64,000 nt of DNA from Novosphingobium sp. HII-3. Its GTDB lineage: Bacteria; Pseudomonadota; Alphaproteobacteria; Sphingomonadales; Sphingomonadaceae. Of the stretch, positions 53,054-62,809 are shown one piece after another (position 1 is the first letter of the stretch; each line of letters starts with the position of its first letter). A program made the translations under genes and the position numbers. The notes below the pieces were generated by a model. The model saw only the letters and a program-made list of their open reading frames with translations. It ran no database searches and was not told the origin of the DNA. The stretch is taken from the NCBI RefSeq assembly GCF_002916655.1, contig NZ_PPSM01000014.1, forward strand, positions 124,001 through 188,000, in the 5' to 3' direction.

Positions 53054-53812
53054 TTAGCGGGCGCCGGCCTGCTGGAGCTTGGCTTCAAGCTCCTTCCAGC
53101 TCAGTGAACCGACATTGCTGCCATTGATGACGAAGGTGGGGGTGCCGGTGACGTTGTACTGCTCGCTGGCCTTCTGCGTCTGATCCGCGAAAGCCTTCGC
53201 CTTGGCGGTGTCCGCGAGACAGGCTGCGGCCTGGTCGCGGGCGATCCCGCGTGAGGCGAAGAATTCCGTCATGCCCGCCACATCGGCAATGGCGCCGAGC
53301 TGCTGGTCCTTGGGCAGGGCATCCAGCTGCGCCAGGCGCTCCTTGCTGGCCGCCTGCATGTTCTCGAACAGCTTGGGCTGCCAGGCCCAGAACTGCTCGC
53401 TCAGGGGAATGACGGCTTCGGTCGCGCCGCAGGTCGTGAGCAGGGATGCCGGGATATCCAGGGCATTCAGCATGAAGTAGCGCAGCTCGTAGCTGACGCG
53501 GCCGCTGGAGATGTACGTCTGGCGCAGGGGTTCTGCGCTTTCCTTGGAGAACTCGGCGCAGTGCGAGCAGCTGAGGGCTGCGAATTCGATCAGCTTGATC
53601 GGCGCCTGCGGGTTGCCGACGCGATAGCCGCCCTCGGCTGTCTTTTCGACCACATCGGTCCAGGACTTGCCGGCCGGAGCGTCAACCCTGGCGACCGGCT
53701 CCCCGGAGGTGGGGGCGGCCGCTTCGTCGCTCTTGCCGCAGGCGGCAAGGCCGAGGGCCAGGGGCGCGACAAGCAGGCCAAGCGTGATGGAGCGGAAGCG
53801 GGTGCGGGTCAT
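53054..53812 (-). CDS. DsbA-like thioredoxin-fold lipoprotein with CSHC site
   Basis: The 252-residue protein has a lipoprotein signal ending in LAAC (Cys25), and a DsbA fold with EFAALSCSHCAEF (Cys82 and Cys85) in place of the usual CPHC, and the cis-proline region GTPTFVING. It resembles the disulfide-isomerase type found in the alphaproteobacterial smc operon. The ATG at 53812 gives a clean signal; an ATG at 53833 is an alternative. The serine in the CXXC dipeptide should change redox potential. Confidence 0.85.
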   Translation of the reverse strand: MTRTRFRSITLGLLVAPLALGLAACGKSDEAAAPTSGEPVARVDAPAGKSWTDVVEKTAEGGYRVGNPQAPIKLIEFAALSCSHCAEFSKESAEPLRQTYISSGRVSYELRYFMLNALDIPASLLTTCGATEAVIPLSEQFWAWQPKLFENMQAASKERLAQLDALPKDQQLGAIADVAGMTEFFASRGIARDQAAACLADTAKAKAFADQTQKASEQYNVTGTPTFVINGSNVGSLSWKELEAKLQQAGAR

Positions 53813-53922
53813 CGGCAGGCGAATCCTTTGCATGGACGTGACGCGGGGCTAGCCCATAGGGGCTGGAAAACGAAGCGTGGAACAGGCGGTTTGGGCCGGG
53901 TCTTCCACAGCCGCAAGGACGA

Positions 53923-54654
53923 TCAGATGTTCCCGGCGCGCAGCTCGGCCTGCTTATCGACGATTGCCTTGGACACCGTCTGCCAGTCGTGGCCGTCAAG
54001 AAGCTGCCCGTTAAGCGTGAAGCTCGGCGTGCCTTCCAGCCCCAGCGCCTGAACTTCGGCCTGCTGCTTCTTGATCCGCTCCAGCATCACCTTGTCCGTC
54101 AGGCACTGGTCGGTCTGAGCGCGGGTGAGGCCCCAGGCGCTGGTCTGATCATAGAAGCCCAGGTCCCCGGCGATCGCGCGCATCCGTGCCGCAAAGTCAC
54201 CCTGGTACCAGCGCTGCTGCTGTTCGCGGGTGGTGGCCTGGGCCTTGGCGAGCCACTTGTCCTGTGACGCGAAGAAGGCGCTGTGGCGCACGAAGAACCG
54301 GGCAGGATCACCGCAGTTCGTCAGCATCGCAACGGTGAGGTCTACGGGATTGCGCACGAAGTTCGTGACAGTAACGGAGATCTGGCCCTTGGGCACCATG
54401 GTCATGCGCAGGACCGGGTCCGCCTCCTTGTGGAAGTGGGCGCAATGGGGGCACGTATAGCTGACGAACTCCACCAGCTTGATCGGCGCTTCGGGGTTGC
54501 CGAGCCGGTGGCTGCCGTCCGCCGTCATTGCCGTGGTGCGCGCCCAGCTGCCGCCGGAAGGGGACTTTGCCGGAGCTGTGCTCTTCGGGGCTGCAGCCAT
54601 GCTCAGGACGGCGCAGGCTGTGATGGCTGCCAGACGAAACGCGATCTTCTTCAT
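53923..54654 (-). CDS. DsbA-like thioredoxin-fold protein with CPHC site
   Basis: The 243-residue exported protein has a signal peptide (MKKIAFRLAAITACAVLSMAAA) and FVSYTCPHCAHFHKEADPV with the standard DsbA active site, and LEGTPSFTLNGQ with the cis-proline. It lies between DUF721 and the second DsbA paralogue. Its ATG overlaps the DUF721 stop (TGATG). It probably forms disulfides in exported proteins; the paralogue downstream differs at the active site. Confidence 0.88.
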   Translation of the reverse strand: MKKIAFRLAAITACAVLSMAAAPKSTAPAKSPSGGSWARTTAMTADGSHRLGNPEAPIKLVEFVSYTCPHCAHFHKEADPVLRMTMVPKGQISVTVTNFVRNPVDLTVAMLTNCGDPARFFVRHSAFFASQDKWLAKAQATTREQQQRWYQGDFAARMRAIAGDLGFYDQTSAWGLTRAQTDQCLTDKVMLERIKKQQAEVQALGLEGTPSFTLNGQLLDGHDWQTVSKAIVDKQAELRAGNI

Positions 54655-55223
54655 CACTGGTCTTCCTGGTTCTCTCTGGCGGTCATGCTGCGGGCCAGCG
54701 ATTCGAGCACGGCCCGAAGCTCCGGGTCGCCGATGTCGCGAAGCGATTTGCCCAGTTCAAAGGGCACCGGCTTGAGCGACGGCGGGGCCGAAGGGCGGGG
54801 CCGAGCACCCGGCCCCATGCCGGACGGGGTCTTAACCTCGCCTTGCCGGAGCTTCACGCGGGCGACGGCATTGTAGCCGAAGAAGCGGTTCACCCGCTCC
54901 ACGATTTCCGGGATCACGTGCTGGATCACGGGCGCATGCGCGGGGACCACCACGAGCTGAAGGATGCCGTCGCTCTTCTCGCCGGGCGGGAAGCGGATCG
55001 ATTCCGGAGCGCAGACCCGGGCGTGGCGCGTGCCGACGATCTCGGGCCAGCGGGACACCACGCTGGATTGCACGAAGCCGAAGCGGCGAAACGCGGTGCG
55101 GCCCACTTCGGGCATGAGGTCGGCGATCTGCCGCGCCGGCCCGCCGCGAGCGCGCTCGAACGGTTTCAGCCGCGGCTTGCGCGCTTTCAATTCATTCGGT
55201 TGTTTGCCGCTATTCCGTTCCAT
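54654..55223 (-). CDS. DUF721 domain-containing protein
   Basis: The 189-residue protein has RRFGFVQSSVVSRWPEIVGTRHARVCAPESIRFPPGEKSDGILQLVV, the DUF721 core, and HVIPEIVERVNRFFGYNAVARVKL. The family's function is unresolved; related DciA proteins load the replicative helicase. It is the first gene of the DsbA-SMC run and diverges from mutY over 29 bases. The stop overlaps the next ATG. Confidence 0.85.
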   Translation of the reverse strand: MERNSGKQPNELKARKPRLKPFERARGGPARQIADLMPEVGRTAFRRFGFVQSSVVSRWPEIVGTRHARVCAPESIRFPPGEKSDGILQLVVVPAHAPVIQHVIPEIVERVNRFFGYNAVARVKLRQGEVKTPSGMGPGARPRPSAPPSLKPVPFELGKSLRDIGDPELRAVLESLARSMTARENQEDQ

Positions 55224-55252
55224 TGCCGGCGATCCAATGCCATAGCAACGGC

Positions 55253-56320
55253 ATGGACGCCAGTTCGGATACTGCAATCGCAACGCTGCTGCTTGACTGG
55301 TACGACATCCATGCCCGCTCGCTTCCCTGGCGTGCGCCACCGGGTACGCCCGCCCCCGATCCTTACCGCGTCTGGCTTTCGGAGGTGATGCTTCAGCAAA
55401 CCACGGTGGCCGCGGTGAAGGACTACTTTGCCGCATTCACAACCCGTTGGCCGGACGTGGCGGCCCTTGCCTCTGCTCCTGACGAAGATGTCATGGCAGC
55501 CTGGGCGGGGCTGGGGTACTACGCCCGGGCCCGCAATCTCCTCGCCTGCGCGCGCGAAGTGGCTGCCGGTGGAGGACGCTTCCCCGATACGGAGGAGGGG
55601 CTGAGGGCCTTGCCCGGGCTTGGCGCTTATACCGCCGCTGCCGTGGCTGCGATCGCCTTCGGACGGCGGGCCGTCGTTGTGGACGCCAATGTGGAACGCG
55701 TTGTCAGCCGCTTGTTCGCCATCGACACGCCCATCCCGGCGGCGCGGCCGCTGATCCGGCAGAAAGCCGATGCCATCACGCCTGATGGCCGGTCCGGCGA
55801 CTTCGCGCAGGCCATGATGGATCTTGGCGCCACCGTCTGTACCCCCCGCAATCCGCGCTGCCTGCTGTGCCCGCTTGCGACCGGATGCGCTGCGCGAACG
55901 ATGGGAGACCCCGGGCGCTATCCGGTGAAGGCGCCGAAGAAGAGCAGGCCGGTGCGGCAGGGACGCGCTTTCTGGATCGAGCGCGACTGCGGGGCGGCAG
56001 GAACCGAGGTATGGCTGGTGCGAAGACCCGCGACCGGGATGCTGGGCGGCATGAGGGCCTTGCCGGACGACGGCTGGAACGCGCGCGCGGACGGAAGTGG
56101 CGGGGAGCCGCTGGAGGGCGTGTGGCGGACCGCTGGCAGGGTCGGCCACGTGTTCTCGCACTTTGCCCTCGAACTCGAGGTGGCCCTTCATTGCGGTACG
56201 CGCGTGCAGGCCATGAGCGAGGGCGAGTGGTGGCCCCTCGAGCGGTTGGACGAGGCGGGATTGCCTACGGTATTTGCGAAGGCGGCGCGGTTGGCGCTGG
56301 GTCAGAAGGAGGACGCATGA
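55253..56320 (+). CDS. mutY: A/G-specific adenine glycosylase
   Basis: The 355-residue protein has SEVMLQQTTV with the catalytic glutamate (Glu44), the helix-hairpin-helix LPGLGAYTAAAV, VDANVERV with the catalytic aspartate, and the [4Fe-4S] site C-x6-C-x2-C-x5-C in CTPRNPRCLLCPLATGC. It removes A mispaired with 8-oxoG. The C-terminal NUDIX-like part is present. The ATG at 55253 is chosen over an in-frame ATG at 55223. It overlaps the next gene by 4 bases. Confidence 0.97.
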   Translation: MDASSDTAIATLLLDWYDIHARSLPWRAPPGTPAPDPYRVWLSEVMLQQTTVAAVKDYFAAFTTRWPDVAALASAPDEDVMAAWAGLGYYARARNLLACAREVAAGGGRFPDTEEGLRALPGLGAYTAAAVAAIAFGRRAVVVDANVERVVSRLFAIDTPIPAARPLIRQKADAITPDGRSGDFAQAMMDLGATVCTPRNPRCLLCPLATGCAARTMGDPGRYPVKAPKKSRPVRQGRAFWIERDCGAAGTEVWLVRRPATGMLGGMRALPDDGWNARADGSGGEPLEGVWRTAGRVGHVFSHFALELEVALHCGTRVQAMSEGEWWPLERLDEAGLPTVFAKAARLALGQKEDA

Positions 56321-57627
56321 TCGAGCGCATGAAGGCAGCGGTGGACCGCCGCATGATCTTGCGAATGGCGGCTCAGGCCGGCTTCGGTGCGGGCCTTGTG
56401 GCCGTCCTGCCGCGACTTGCCGACGCGCTGGAGAGGCCGGACATGCTGGCCGGGGTGCGCGCCGTGGTCGAGCGCTGGGTGGGGCCGGGCAAGTTTCCGG
56501 GCATGGTGGCATCGCTGGGGCTGCCGGGGCGCACGACGGAGTTCGTCGCGCGCGGCGCGGAAGGCTTCACCGACGCCGACGCGATCACGCCCGACAGTCT
56601 GTTTCGCATCTATTCCATGACGAAGCCGGTCACCGCGATGGCGGCGATGCAACTGATCGACGAGGGTCGGATGGGCCTGGATCAGCCCCTTCATGAGGTT
56701 CTGCCGGCCTACCGGCACATGATGGTGCAGGACACGTACGACGGCTCCGTCACCGCGCTTCATCCGGCGCCCCGCCCGATCACGATGCGCCACCTGCTGA
56801 CGCACACCTCCGGGCTCGGCTACACCATCATCCAGCGAGGTCCGATCAAGGCGCTGATGGAGAGCAAGGGTCTCGTCCCGGGGCAGGTCAGCCGCATGGC
56901 CGTGCCCAGCCTGTTCAGCCAGGCCGCGGTTGTGGGGTTGGACCGCTTCGCCCAGGCCCTGTCCGAGGTTCCTCTCGTCGCCGATCCGGGCACGCAGTGG
57001 ATCTATTCGATGAGCCTCGACCTCATGGGCCGGGTGATCGAGGTGGTCGCGGGCAAGCCCTTCGACCAGTACCTCGACGAGACGCTGTTCAGGCCGGCGG
57101 GCATGACGAGCACCTGGTTCCAGGTGCCCGCTGCCGAAGCCCATCGCCTTACGACGAACTATGGCGCCGCTGGCAAGGTGCTCGTGCCGATCGACGAGGC
57201 CAGCAACTCCATTTATCTCGACAAGCCGGCTTTCCCCTTCGGCGGCGCGGGGCTGGTCAGCACCCCGCGCGACTACGACCGATTCCTGCGCATGCTGGCG
57301 CAGCGCGGAACCATCGACGGCGTGCGCGTCCTTGGCGAAAAAGCGGTGACCGTGGGTACAGCGAACATGCTGCCCGAGGGCGTGTCGATGCCCGCGACCT
57401 TTGGCGGTCCAAGCGGCTTCGGTGCCGGTGGCCGCGTCGGTCGCGGGGCTGAAGCGGGTGTCTTCGGCTGGTCGGGAGCGGCCGGGACCGTCGGCATGGT
57501 CGACATGATCCACGGTTTGCGATCACAGCTGTTCGTGCAGTTCATGCCGCCCAACGCGTTCGACCTGCTGCCCGAATTCCAGAAGGCCCTGAGAGCCGAC
57601 ATCGTCGCGCTTCTGGAGAGACGCTGA
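56317..57627 (+). CDS. Serine hydrolase of the beta-lactamase/esterase fold
   Basis: The 436-residue protein has FRIYSMTKPVTAMAAMQLIDEG with the SxxK motif (S-M-T-K), HLLTHTSGLGY, YSMSLDLMGRVIE at the second catalytic site, and GGAGLVSTPRDYDRF. This is the class C beta-lactamase-like esterase family (EstB type), not necessarily a true beta-lactamase. A twin-arginine-like start (DRRMILRMAAQAGFGAGL) suggests export. The start ATG overlaps the mutY stop. Confidence 0.85.
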   Translation: MIERMKAAVDRRMILRMAAQAGFGAGLVAVLPRLADALERPDMLAGVRAVVERWVGPGKFPGMVASLGLPGRTTEFVARGAEGFTDADAITPDSLFRIYSMTKPVTAMAAMQLIDEGRMGLDQPLHEVLPAYRHMMVQDTYDGSVTALHPAPRPITMRHLLTHTSGLGYTIIQRGPIKALMESKGLVPGQVSRMAVPSLFSQAAVVGLDRFAQALSEVPLVADPGTQWIYSMSLDLMGRVIEVVAGKPFDQYLDETLFRPAGMTSTWFQVPAAEAHRLTTNYGAAGKVLVPIDEASNSIYLDKPAFPFGGAGLVSTPRDYDRFLRMLAQRGTIDGVRVLGEKAVTVGTANMLPEGVSMPATFGGPSGFGAGGRVGRGAEAGVFGWSGAAGTVGMVDMIHGLRSQLFVQFMPPNAFDLLPEFQKALRADIVALLERR

Positions 57628-57628
57628 C

Positions 57629-58534
57629 GTGCTTCGTACCCCGACGACCCCCATTGCCTTTGCAGGTTCACATATCGATCGCGCCGATCACGTGCGGGCC
57701 GATCCCGAAGCGATCGCGGGGCTGATGGGCCCACGTGCGCGGCTTCTGAAGCTTGACGGGCTCGACCCCGTGATGACGGCCAGTGGCGGCCTTGCCTGGG
57801 GCACCCTTGCCGATGTCGGCCCCGGAGCGGAACTGGTGTTCCTTGGGCTCGATGGGGATGCGGCCTGCTTTGTGCAGGTGCCGGCCCCTGATCCGGCGAG
57901 CAGCCCTCATGCTGGCCCGGCAAGCTGGAATGCCATGAACGTGCTCGATCCAGGCGAACTGGCGGCCTATGGCGGAGCGCGGGCGCTGGTCGGTTGGCAT
58001 TCGCGGCACCGGTTCTGTGCGGTCTGCGGCCACCCCACCGTCCTTGCCAAGGGCGGCTGGCAGCGCACCTGCACCCGATGCGGGGCCGAGCACTTCCCGC
58101 GGGTCGATCCGGTCACGATCATGACCGTCGAATACGACGGGAAGCTGCTGCTGGGTCGCCAGCCGCGCTTTCCGGCGGGGCGCTACTCCGCCCTCGCCGG
58201 CTTCGTGGAGCCGGGCGAAACCATCGAGGAAGCGGTTGCGCGCGAGGTATTCGAGGAGGCCGGCGTGAGGGTCCGGGACGTGGCCTATGTGGCCAGCCAG
58301 CCCTGGCCGTTCCCGTCCTCATTGATGATCGGGTGCCACGCCTTTGCGGACGATCCGGCCATCACCATCGATGTGACGGAGCTTGAGGACGCCCGCTGGT
58401 TCACGCGCGACGATGTGATCGATGCGCTTGAAGCGGTGGAAAACGGAGAGGTCGGCCGCGCTTTTGGTGCCCCGCCGCGCCATGCCGTGGCCCATGCCCT
58501 GCTTCGCTGGTGGGTTGCGCAGGGGAGACCCTGA
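57629..58534 (+). CDS. nudC: NAD(+) diphosphatase (RNA decapping) NudC
   Basis: The 301-residue protein has a zinc site CAVCGHPTV...CTRCGAEHFPRVDP and the Nudix box GFVEPGETIEEAVAREVFEEAGV with the SQPWPFPSSLM motif that follows in NudC. It hydrolyses NADH/NAD and removes NAD caps from RNA. The start is a GTG at 57629, directly after the hydrolase stop. Function is well supported. Confidence 0.95.
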   Translation: MLRTPTTPIAFAGSHIDRADHVRADPEAIAGLMGPRARLLKLDGLDPVMTASGGLAWGTLADVGPGAELVFLGLDGDAACFVQVPAPDPASSPHAGPASWNAMNVLDPGELAAYGGARALVGWHSRHRFCAVCGHPTVLAKGGWQRTCTRCGAEHFPRVDPVTIMTVEYDGKLLLGRQPRFPAGRYSALAGFVEPGETIEEAVAREVFEEAGVRVRDVAYVASQPWPFPSSLMIGCHAFADDPAITIDVTELEDARWFTRDDVIDALEAVENGEVGRAFGAPPRHAVAHALLRWWVAQGRP

Positions 58535-58544
58535 TCCGGCCAGA

Positions 58545-58940
58545 TCAGACCAGCCCGAGCCGCGCCAGTTCGCGTGCGAGCTTGGGCGGCATCGCGTCCC
58601 CGGCGGTCTCGCCTTCCGCAAGGTCGCGCGGGGCGTCCTCCTCCGTGAGATAGCGCCAGCCTTGATGCGCCCGCTTGGGTTTGGTGACGACAGGAACCAG
58701 CCGGGGCTCCAGCCGGATGTGCCAGCGGCCGTCAGGCCTCTGTTCGAAGCCGATGATGGGGGAGCGGCCGATCAGCGCGTGCTCGAAGATCCAGTACAGC
58801 GAACCGCCGATCATCTCTTCGTGGCGCTTGGGAAGATAGCGCGTGGTCATCAGCGCTTCGTCCGGATGGCTTTCCAACCAGGTGCGAAGGGAAGCGGGAC
58901 TTTCGGCGGAAAACGCGATCTTGGTCATGTGGAGCGGCAT
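58545..58940 (-). CDS. DUF1489 family protein
   Basis: The 131-residue protein starts MPLHMTKIAF and has YLPKRHEEMIGGSLYWIFEHALIGRSPIIGFEQRPDGRWHIRLEPRLVPV, the DUF1489 family core, with a short disordered C-terminus. The function is not known. The ATG at 58940 matches the N-terminus commonly annotated in the family. It converges on nudC with 10 bases between. Confidence 0.85.
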   Translation of the reverse strand: MPLHMTKIAFSAESPASLRTWLESHPDEALMTTRYLPKRHEEMIGGSLYWIFEHALIGRSPIIGFEQRPDGRWHIRLEPRLVPVVTKPKRAHQGWRYLTEEDAPRDLAEGETAGDAMPPKLARELARLGLV

Positions 58941-58967
58941 GGCCGCTAGATAGGATCGGGAGTGCGG

Positions 58968-60401
58968 TCAGGCCAGACCCGTCAGCACCGCCAGGCCGAG
59001 GAAGGAGAAGAAGCCCATCGTGTCGGTGGCGGTGGTCACGAAGACGGCGGAGGAGACGGCCGGATCGACGTTGAACTGGTCCAGCGTGACGGGCACAAGG
59101 ATGCCCATCAATCCCGCGATGAGGTTGTTTATGACCATGGCGGAGGCGATGACCGCACCCAGCAGCGGGTTCCCGAAGATCAGCCATGTTCCCACCCCGA
59201 TGAGCAGGCCCAGCGCCGTGCCGTTGGCCACCGCGATCCGCAGTTCGCGCAAAATCATGCGCACCGTGTTGGATTCGGTGAGCTGGTTTGTGGCGATAGC
59301 GCGCACGGCAACCGCGAGGGTCTGCGTACCGGCATTGCCGCCCATTCCTGAAACGATCGGCATAAGGACGGCGAGCAGGGCGAACCGGGCGATGGCACCT
59401 TGGAACAGCCCGACGACGGAAGCCGCCAGCATCGCCGTCGCCAGGTTGACGACCAGCCATGTGAGGCGGGCGCGGACGGTCAGCAGGATCGGCTCGTTGA
59501 TGTCACCATCGCCTGCGCCCGACAGCAGCAGTGCGTCCTCCCCCGCTTCCTCCTGAATGATGTGGACGATGTCATCGACGGTGATCTGGCCGATGAGCCG
59601 CCCCGATGCGTCCACCACCGCAGCCGAGATCAGGGCGTACTTCTGGAACCGCAGCGCCACCTCTTCCTGGTCCATCGCCGCCGGGATCAGGGTCTGATCG
59701 CGGGCCATGACGTCGTAGAGGGGGATATGGCGCGGGGTGCGCAGGATCCAGGACAGGGAGCAGGTGCCGATGGGACGGTGCATCGGGTCGACGATGAACA
59801 CCTCCCAGAACTCGGTCGGCAATTCGCGGTGTTCGCGCAGGAAATCGATGAGATCTCCGACCGTCATCGATTCGTGCACTGCCACGAAGTCGCGGCTCAT
59901 CAGGCGGCCGGCGGACTCCTCCGGATAAGCCAGCGCTGATTCGATCGCGGCCCGGTCCTCGGGCTCCATCTCGGCGAGGACGGCCTGCTGGTCTTCCTCG
60001 TCGAGGTCTTCCAGCATCGCGACGGCATCATCCGTGTCGAGCTGTTCGGCGATGTCGGCGATGACATCGGCCGGTAGCGCTTCGACGAGAAGCTCGCGAA
60101 CCCAATCGTTGAGTTCGGCGATGACTTCCACACCCATGAGATCGCGGATCGCGCGGGCGAGTGTGAGGCGCTCGCGCTCGTCCACCAGCTCGAAGAGATC
60201 GGCGATGTCGGCGGGGTGGAGCGGTTCTACAAGGTCGTAGACACGGTCGGCGTCTTCCTGATCGAGCGCTTCCTTGACGCTGCGCACGAACTCCGGCTTG
60301 AGCCGGTTGTCCTCATCCAGGCTCTCCGACTCCGCCGCTTCGGCGCGCGCGGATTCCTCCTCGCCGGCCTGCTCTTCGTCCTTGAGATCCGCTTCGCTCA
60401 T
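58968..60401 (-). CDS. mgtE: Magnesium transporter MgtE
   Basis: The 477-residue protein has an acidic N-terminal superhelical domain (LDEDNRLKPEFVRSVKEALDQEDADR), two CBS domains around residues 150-260 (LMSRDFVAVHESMTVGDLIDF, ISAAVVDASGRLIGQITVDDIV), and a C-terminal membrane domain of about five helices with PIVSGMGGNAGTQTLAV, the ion-path motif. It is a Mg2+-gated magnesium channel. Lengths agree with the family. Confidence 0.96.
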   Translation of the reverse strand: MSEADLKDEEQAGEEESARAEAAESESLDEDNRLKPEFVRSVKEALDQEDADRVYDLVEPLHPADIADLFELVDERERLTLARAIRDLMGVEVIAELNDWVRELLVEALPADVIADIAEQLDTDDAVAMLEDLDEEDQQAVLAEMEPEDRAAIESALAYPEESAGRLMSRDFVAVHESMTVGDLIDFLREHRELPTEFWEVFIVDPMHRPIGTCSLSWILRTPRHIPLYDVMARDQTLIPAAMDQEEVALRFQKYALISAAVVDASGRLIGQITVDDIVHIIQEEAGEDALLLSGAGDGDINEPILLTVRARLTWLVVNLATAMLAASVVGLFQGAIARFALLAVLMPIVSGMGGNAGTQTLAVAVRAIATNQLTESNTVRMILRELRIAVANGTALGLLIGVGTWLIFGNPLLGAVIASAMVINNLIAGLMGILVPVTLDQFNVDPAVSSAVFVTTATDTMGFFSFLGLAVLTGLA

Positions 60402-60626
60402 GAAGGCGGTCTACGCGGCTGTTCCTCAATTGCAACCGATGGTGCAAGCCGCTGCACGAGTTTCCCCGGGCCGTGTTGACCAGCCTGCCGAAGTGGCGCT
60501 GATTCGCGTCGAACGGGAGGATGGTACGTGTCGGTTCAGGGCGTCGCGGCGTGACATTGGCGCGCCATGGCTTATATCGGGGCCCAAGCCGACCGGCGCC
60601 CCGGTGCCGGCTATAGGAGACAGGTA

Positions 60627-61097
<471 letters not shown>

Positions 61098-61118
61098 TCG
61101 GCGCTGACGAGATCCGGG

Positions 61119-61151
61119 AAAAGGGCGGCCCTGCGGGGACCGCCCTTTTTT
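61119..61151 (+). terminator. Rho-independent terminator after the cyclophilin
   Basis: AAAAGGGCGG (61119-61128) pairs perfectly with CCGCCCTTTT (61140-61149), followed by TT. The stem and U tract are classic, and it starts 21 bases past the stop codon. Confidence 0.9.
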
Positions 61152-61213
61152 CATGGGCATCCTTCGGGAGGGCGGGACGTTTCCCATGTGTCAGAACACA
61201 ACATGGTGGATGC

Positions 61214-62215
61214 TTGAAACGCCTTGTCCCTCTCAGCCTCTCCTGCTTCATCCTGCTTGCATCCTGTGGCCGAACCGAAGAGCCGCGGCCGGGGCAGTCG
61301 AGGAGGGCCGATACCCTGACATTCGCGGACGCGCCCGGGGGCGGAGAGACCGAAGCGGCCGACAGCCTGCCGATGCGCGCTCAGGTCGCCCTCGACCGAA
61401 TGGGTTTTTCGCCGGGCGTCATCGATGGAGCGCAGAGCCCGCCCTACACCATGGCCTTGCGCGGTTTCCAGGAGGCGCGGGACCTTCCTGTCACCGGCAC
61501 ACTCGATGCCGTTACGCAGGAAGCCCTATTCAAAGGGCAGCGCAGCACCGCCACGAGCCTTGTGATCATTCCCGATGCATTCGCGAAGGGAGTGTTGGTG
61601 CCGAAACTTCAGGCAGGTGTCGCCGAGCAGGACCCGAGTGAGCAACCTGGCCACCGCTCACTCACCGAGGCGCTGGCCGAAAGGTTTCATACGACGCCTG
61701 AAACGCTGGTCGCCCTCAACGGTCGTGGCACTCGCATCGGCGCGGGCAGTATCGTCCGTGTACCGGCCATCGCCAAGGTGGCGCCCGCTGCGGCTGAAGA
61801 GGACGGACGCGGGTGGATGGAGACACTTCAGAAACTGGGCGTCGCGGCCGCGCAGCCGCAGGCGGCGCGTGTGGTGGTCCACACCTCGGAGCGCTACCTG
61901 CGAGCATACGATGCGCAAGGCACGCTCATCGCCCAGTTCCCGATTACGACCGGGAGTGCACATGATCCGCTTCCTTCCCAAGGCAGGAGCAAACAGCCGG
62001 GGGAAGAGGTGATACACCTGGCGGCGGGGCCGAATGGCCCGGTCGGTGTGGTTCGGATGGACCTGCCGGGGGAGCATCACGGTATCCACGGGGCTGCGGA
62101 CCCGCAGGCCATCGCTCGCCGCGAAGGTCACGGATGCGTGCGGTTGACGAACTGGGACGCTGCACGCCTCGCGCAGATGGTTCACACGGATACGGAGGTG
62201 ATCTTTCAGGCCTGA
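61214..62215 (+). CDS. L,D-transpeptidase family lipoprotein
   Basis: The 333-residue protein has a lipoprotein-type signal MKRLVPLSLSCFILLASC, a peptidoglycan-binding-like motif (QVALDRMGFSPGVIDGA), a LysM-like region (RFHTTPETLVALNGRGTRIGAGSIVRVPAI), and a YkuD domain with HGIHGAADPQAIARREGHGCVRLTNWD. The catalytic Cys is in GHGCVRL, where the family usually has SHGC. It links peptidoglycan stems or attaches proteins in the periplasm. The start is a TTG at 61214 with GGTGGA shortly before. Confidence 0.85.
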   Translation: MKRLVPLSLSCFILLASCGRTEEPRPGQSRRADTLTFADAPGGGETEAADSLPMRAQVALDRMGFSPGVIDGAQSPPYTMALRGFQEARDLPVTGTLDAVTQEALFKGQRSTATSLVIIPDAFAKGVLVPKLQAGVAEQDPSEQPGHRSLTEALAERFHTTPETLVALNGRGTRIGAGSIVRVPAIAKVAPAAAEEDGRGWMETLQKLGVAAAQPQAARVVVHTSERYLRAYDAQGTLIAQFPITTGSAHDPLPSQGRSKQPGEEVIHLAAGPNGPVGVVRMDLPGEHHGIHGAADPQAIARREGHGCVRLTNWDAARLAQMVHTDTEVIFQA

Positions 62216-62324
62216 CGCGCCGGGGCGACTCCGTCATGGGACGGACGGAACATCCCGCCCTTGTCCCGGTGGAGCAAGGATCCTAGCCGGGCTCATCCGC
62301 TGAAGAATGCATGGAAGCCCGTTG

Positions 62325-62804
62325 ATGAAATTCCACCTTACCCTCCTTGTAAGCGCTCTTGCCGCGGTGGCGGCCACGCCGGCAGCCGCCACGATCACCG
62401 CCGATGCCAATGTCGCGCGTTCCGAAGGCAGCTGGGGCGGTGAACTCGCCGTGGGTATGCCGGTGATCGAGGATGGCGGCTTCGCCATTACGCCGGGTGT
62501 AGGCGTATTCTTCCACAAGCGCGATCACGACGGCTACTTCGAGGACGATTCACAGTGCTTCCGTCGCTCCGACGGCGAGCGGGTCGGCGACGGGCATTGC
62601 GACGATTCGGGAACGAAGATCTTCGGCAAGGTGGAGGCGACCTATCGCCTGCCGATGGCGCTTGCCTTGGGTGTGGGCGCGCGGTTCATCGGAAATGACC
62701 TTCGCGCCTACGGAACGGCGGCGATGCCGTTAGTTCCGTTCATCGACGGAAAGATCAACATCGGCGACAACTACCTGGCGGCTGGCGTCCAGGCCCGTTT
62801 CTGA
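62325..62804 (+). CDS. Small outer membrane beta-barrel-like protein
   Basis: The 159-residue exported protein has a signal peptide MKFHLTLLVSALAAVAATPAAA, alternating strands with glycine and aromatic residues (GGELAVGMPVIEDGGFAITPGVGVFFHKRDHDGYF), a cysteine pair (CFRR and HCDD), and a terminal phenylalanine (VQARF) typical of outer membrane barrels. Function is unknown. GGAAG 7 bases before the ATG at 62325 decides the start. Confidence 0.7.
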   Translation: MKFHLTLLVSALAAVAATPAAATITADANVARSEGSWGGELAVGMPVIEDGGFAITPGVGVFFHKRDHDGYFEDDSQCFRRSDGERVGDGHCDDSGTKIFGKVEATYRLPMALALGVGARFIGNDLRAYGTAAMPLVPFIDGKINIGDNYLAAGVQARF

Positions 62805-62809
62805 CGGGG

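Noticed and set aside
51504..53057. 517-codon plus-strand frame
   Set aside because: It is antisense to the N-terminal half of SMC; coiled-coil coding sequence of high GC leaves the opposite strand open.
56317..57627. Beta-lactamase conferring antibiotic resistance
   Set aside because: The SxxK and YSM motifs match the EstB-type esterase branch; many such enzymes are esterases, so a resistance function cannot be claimed.
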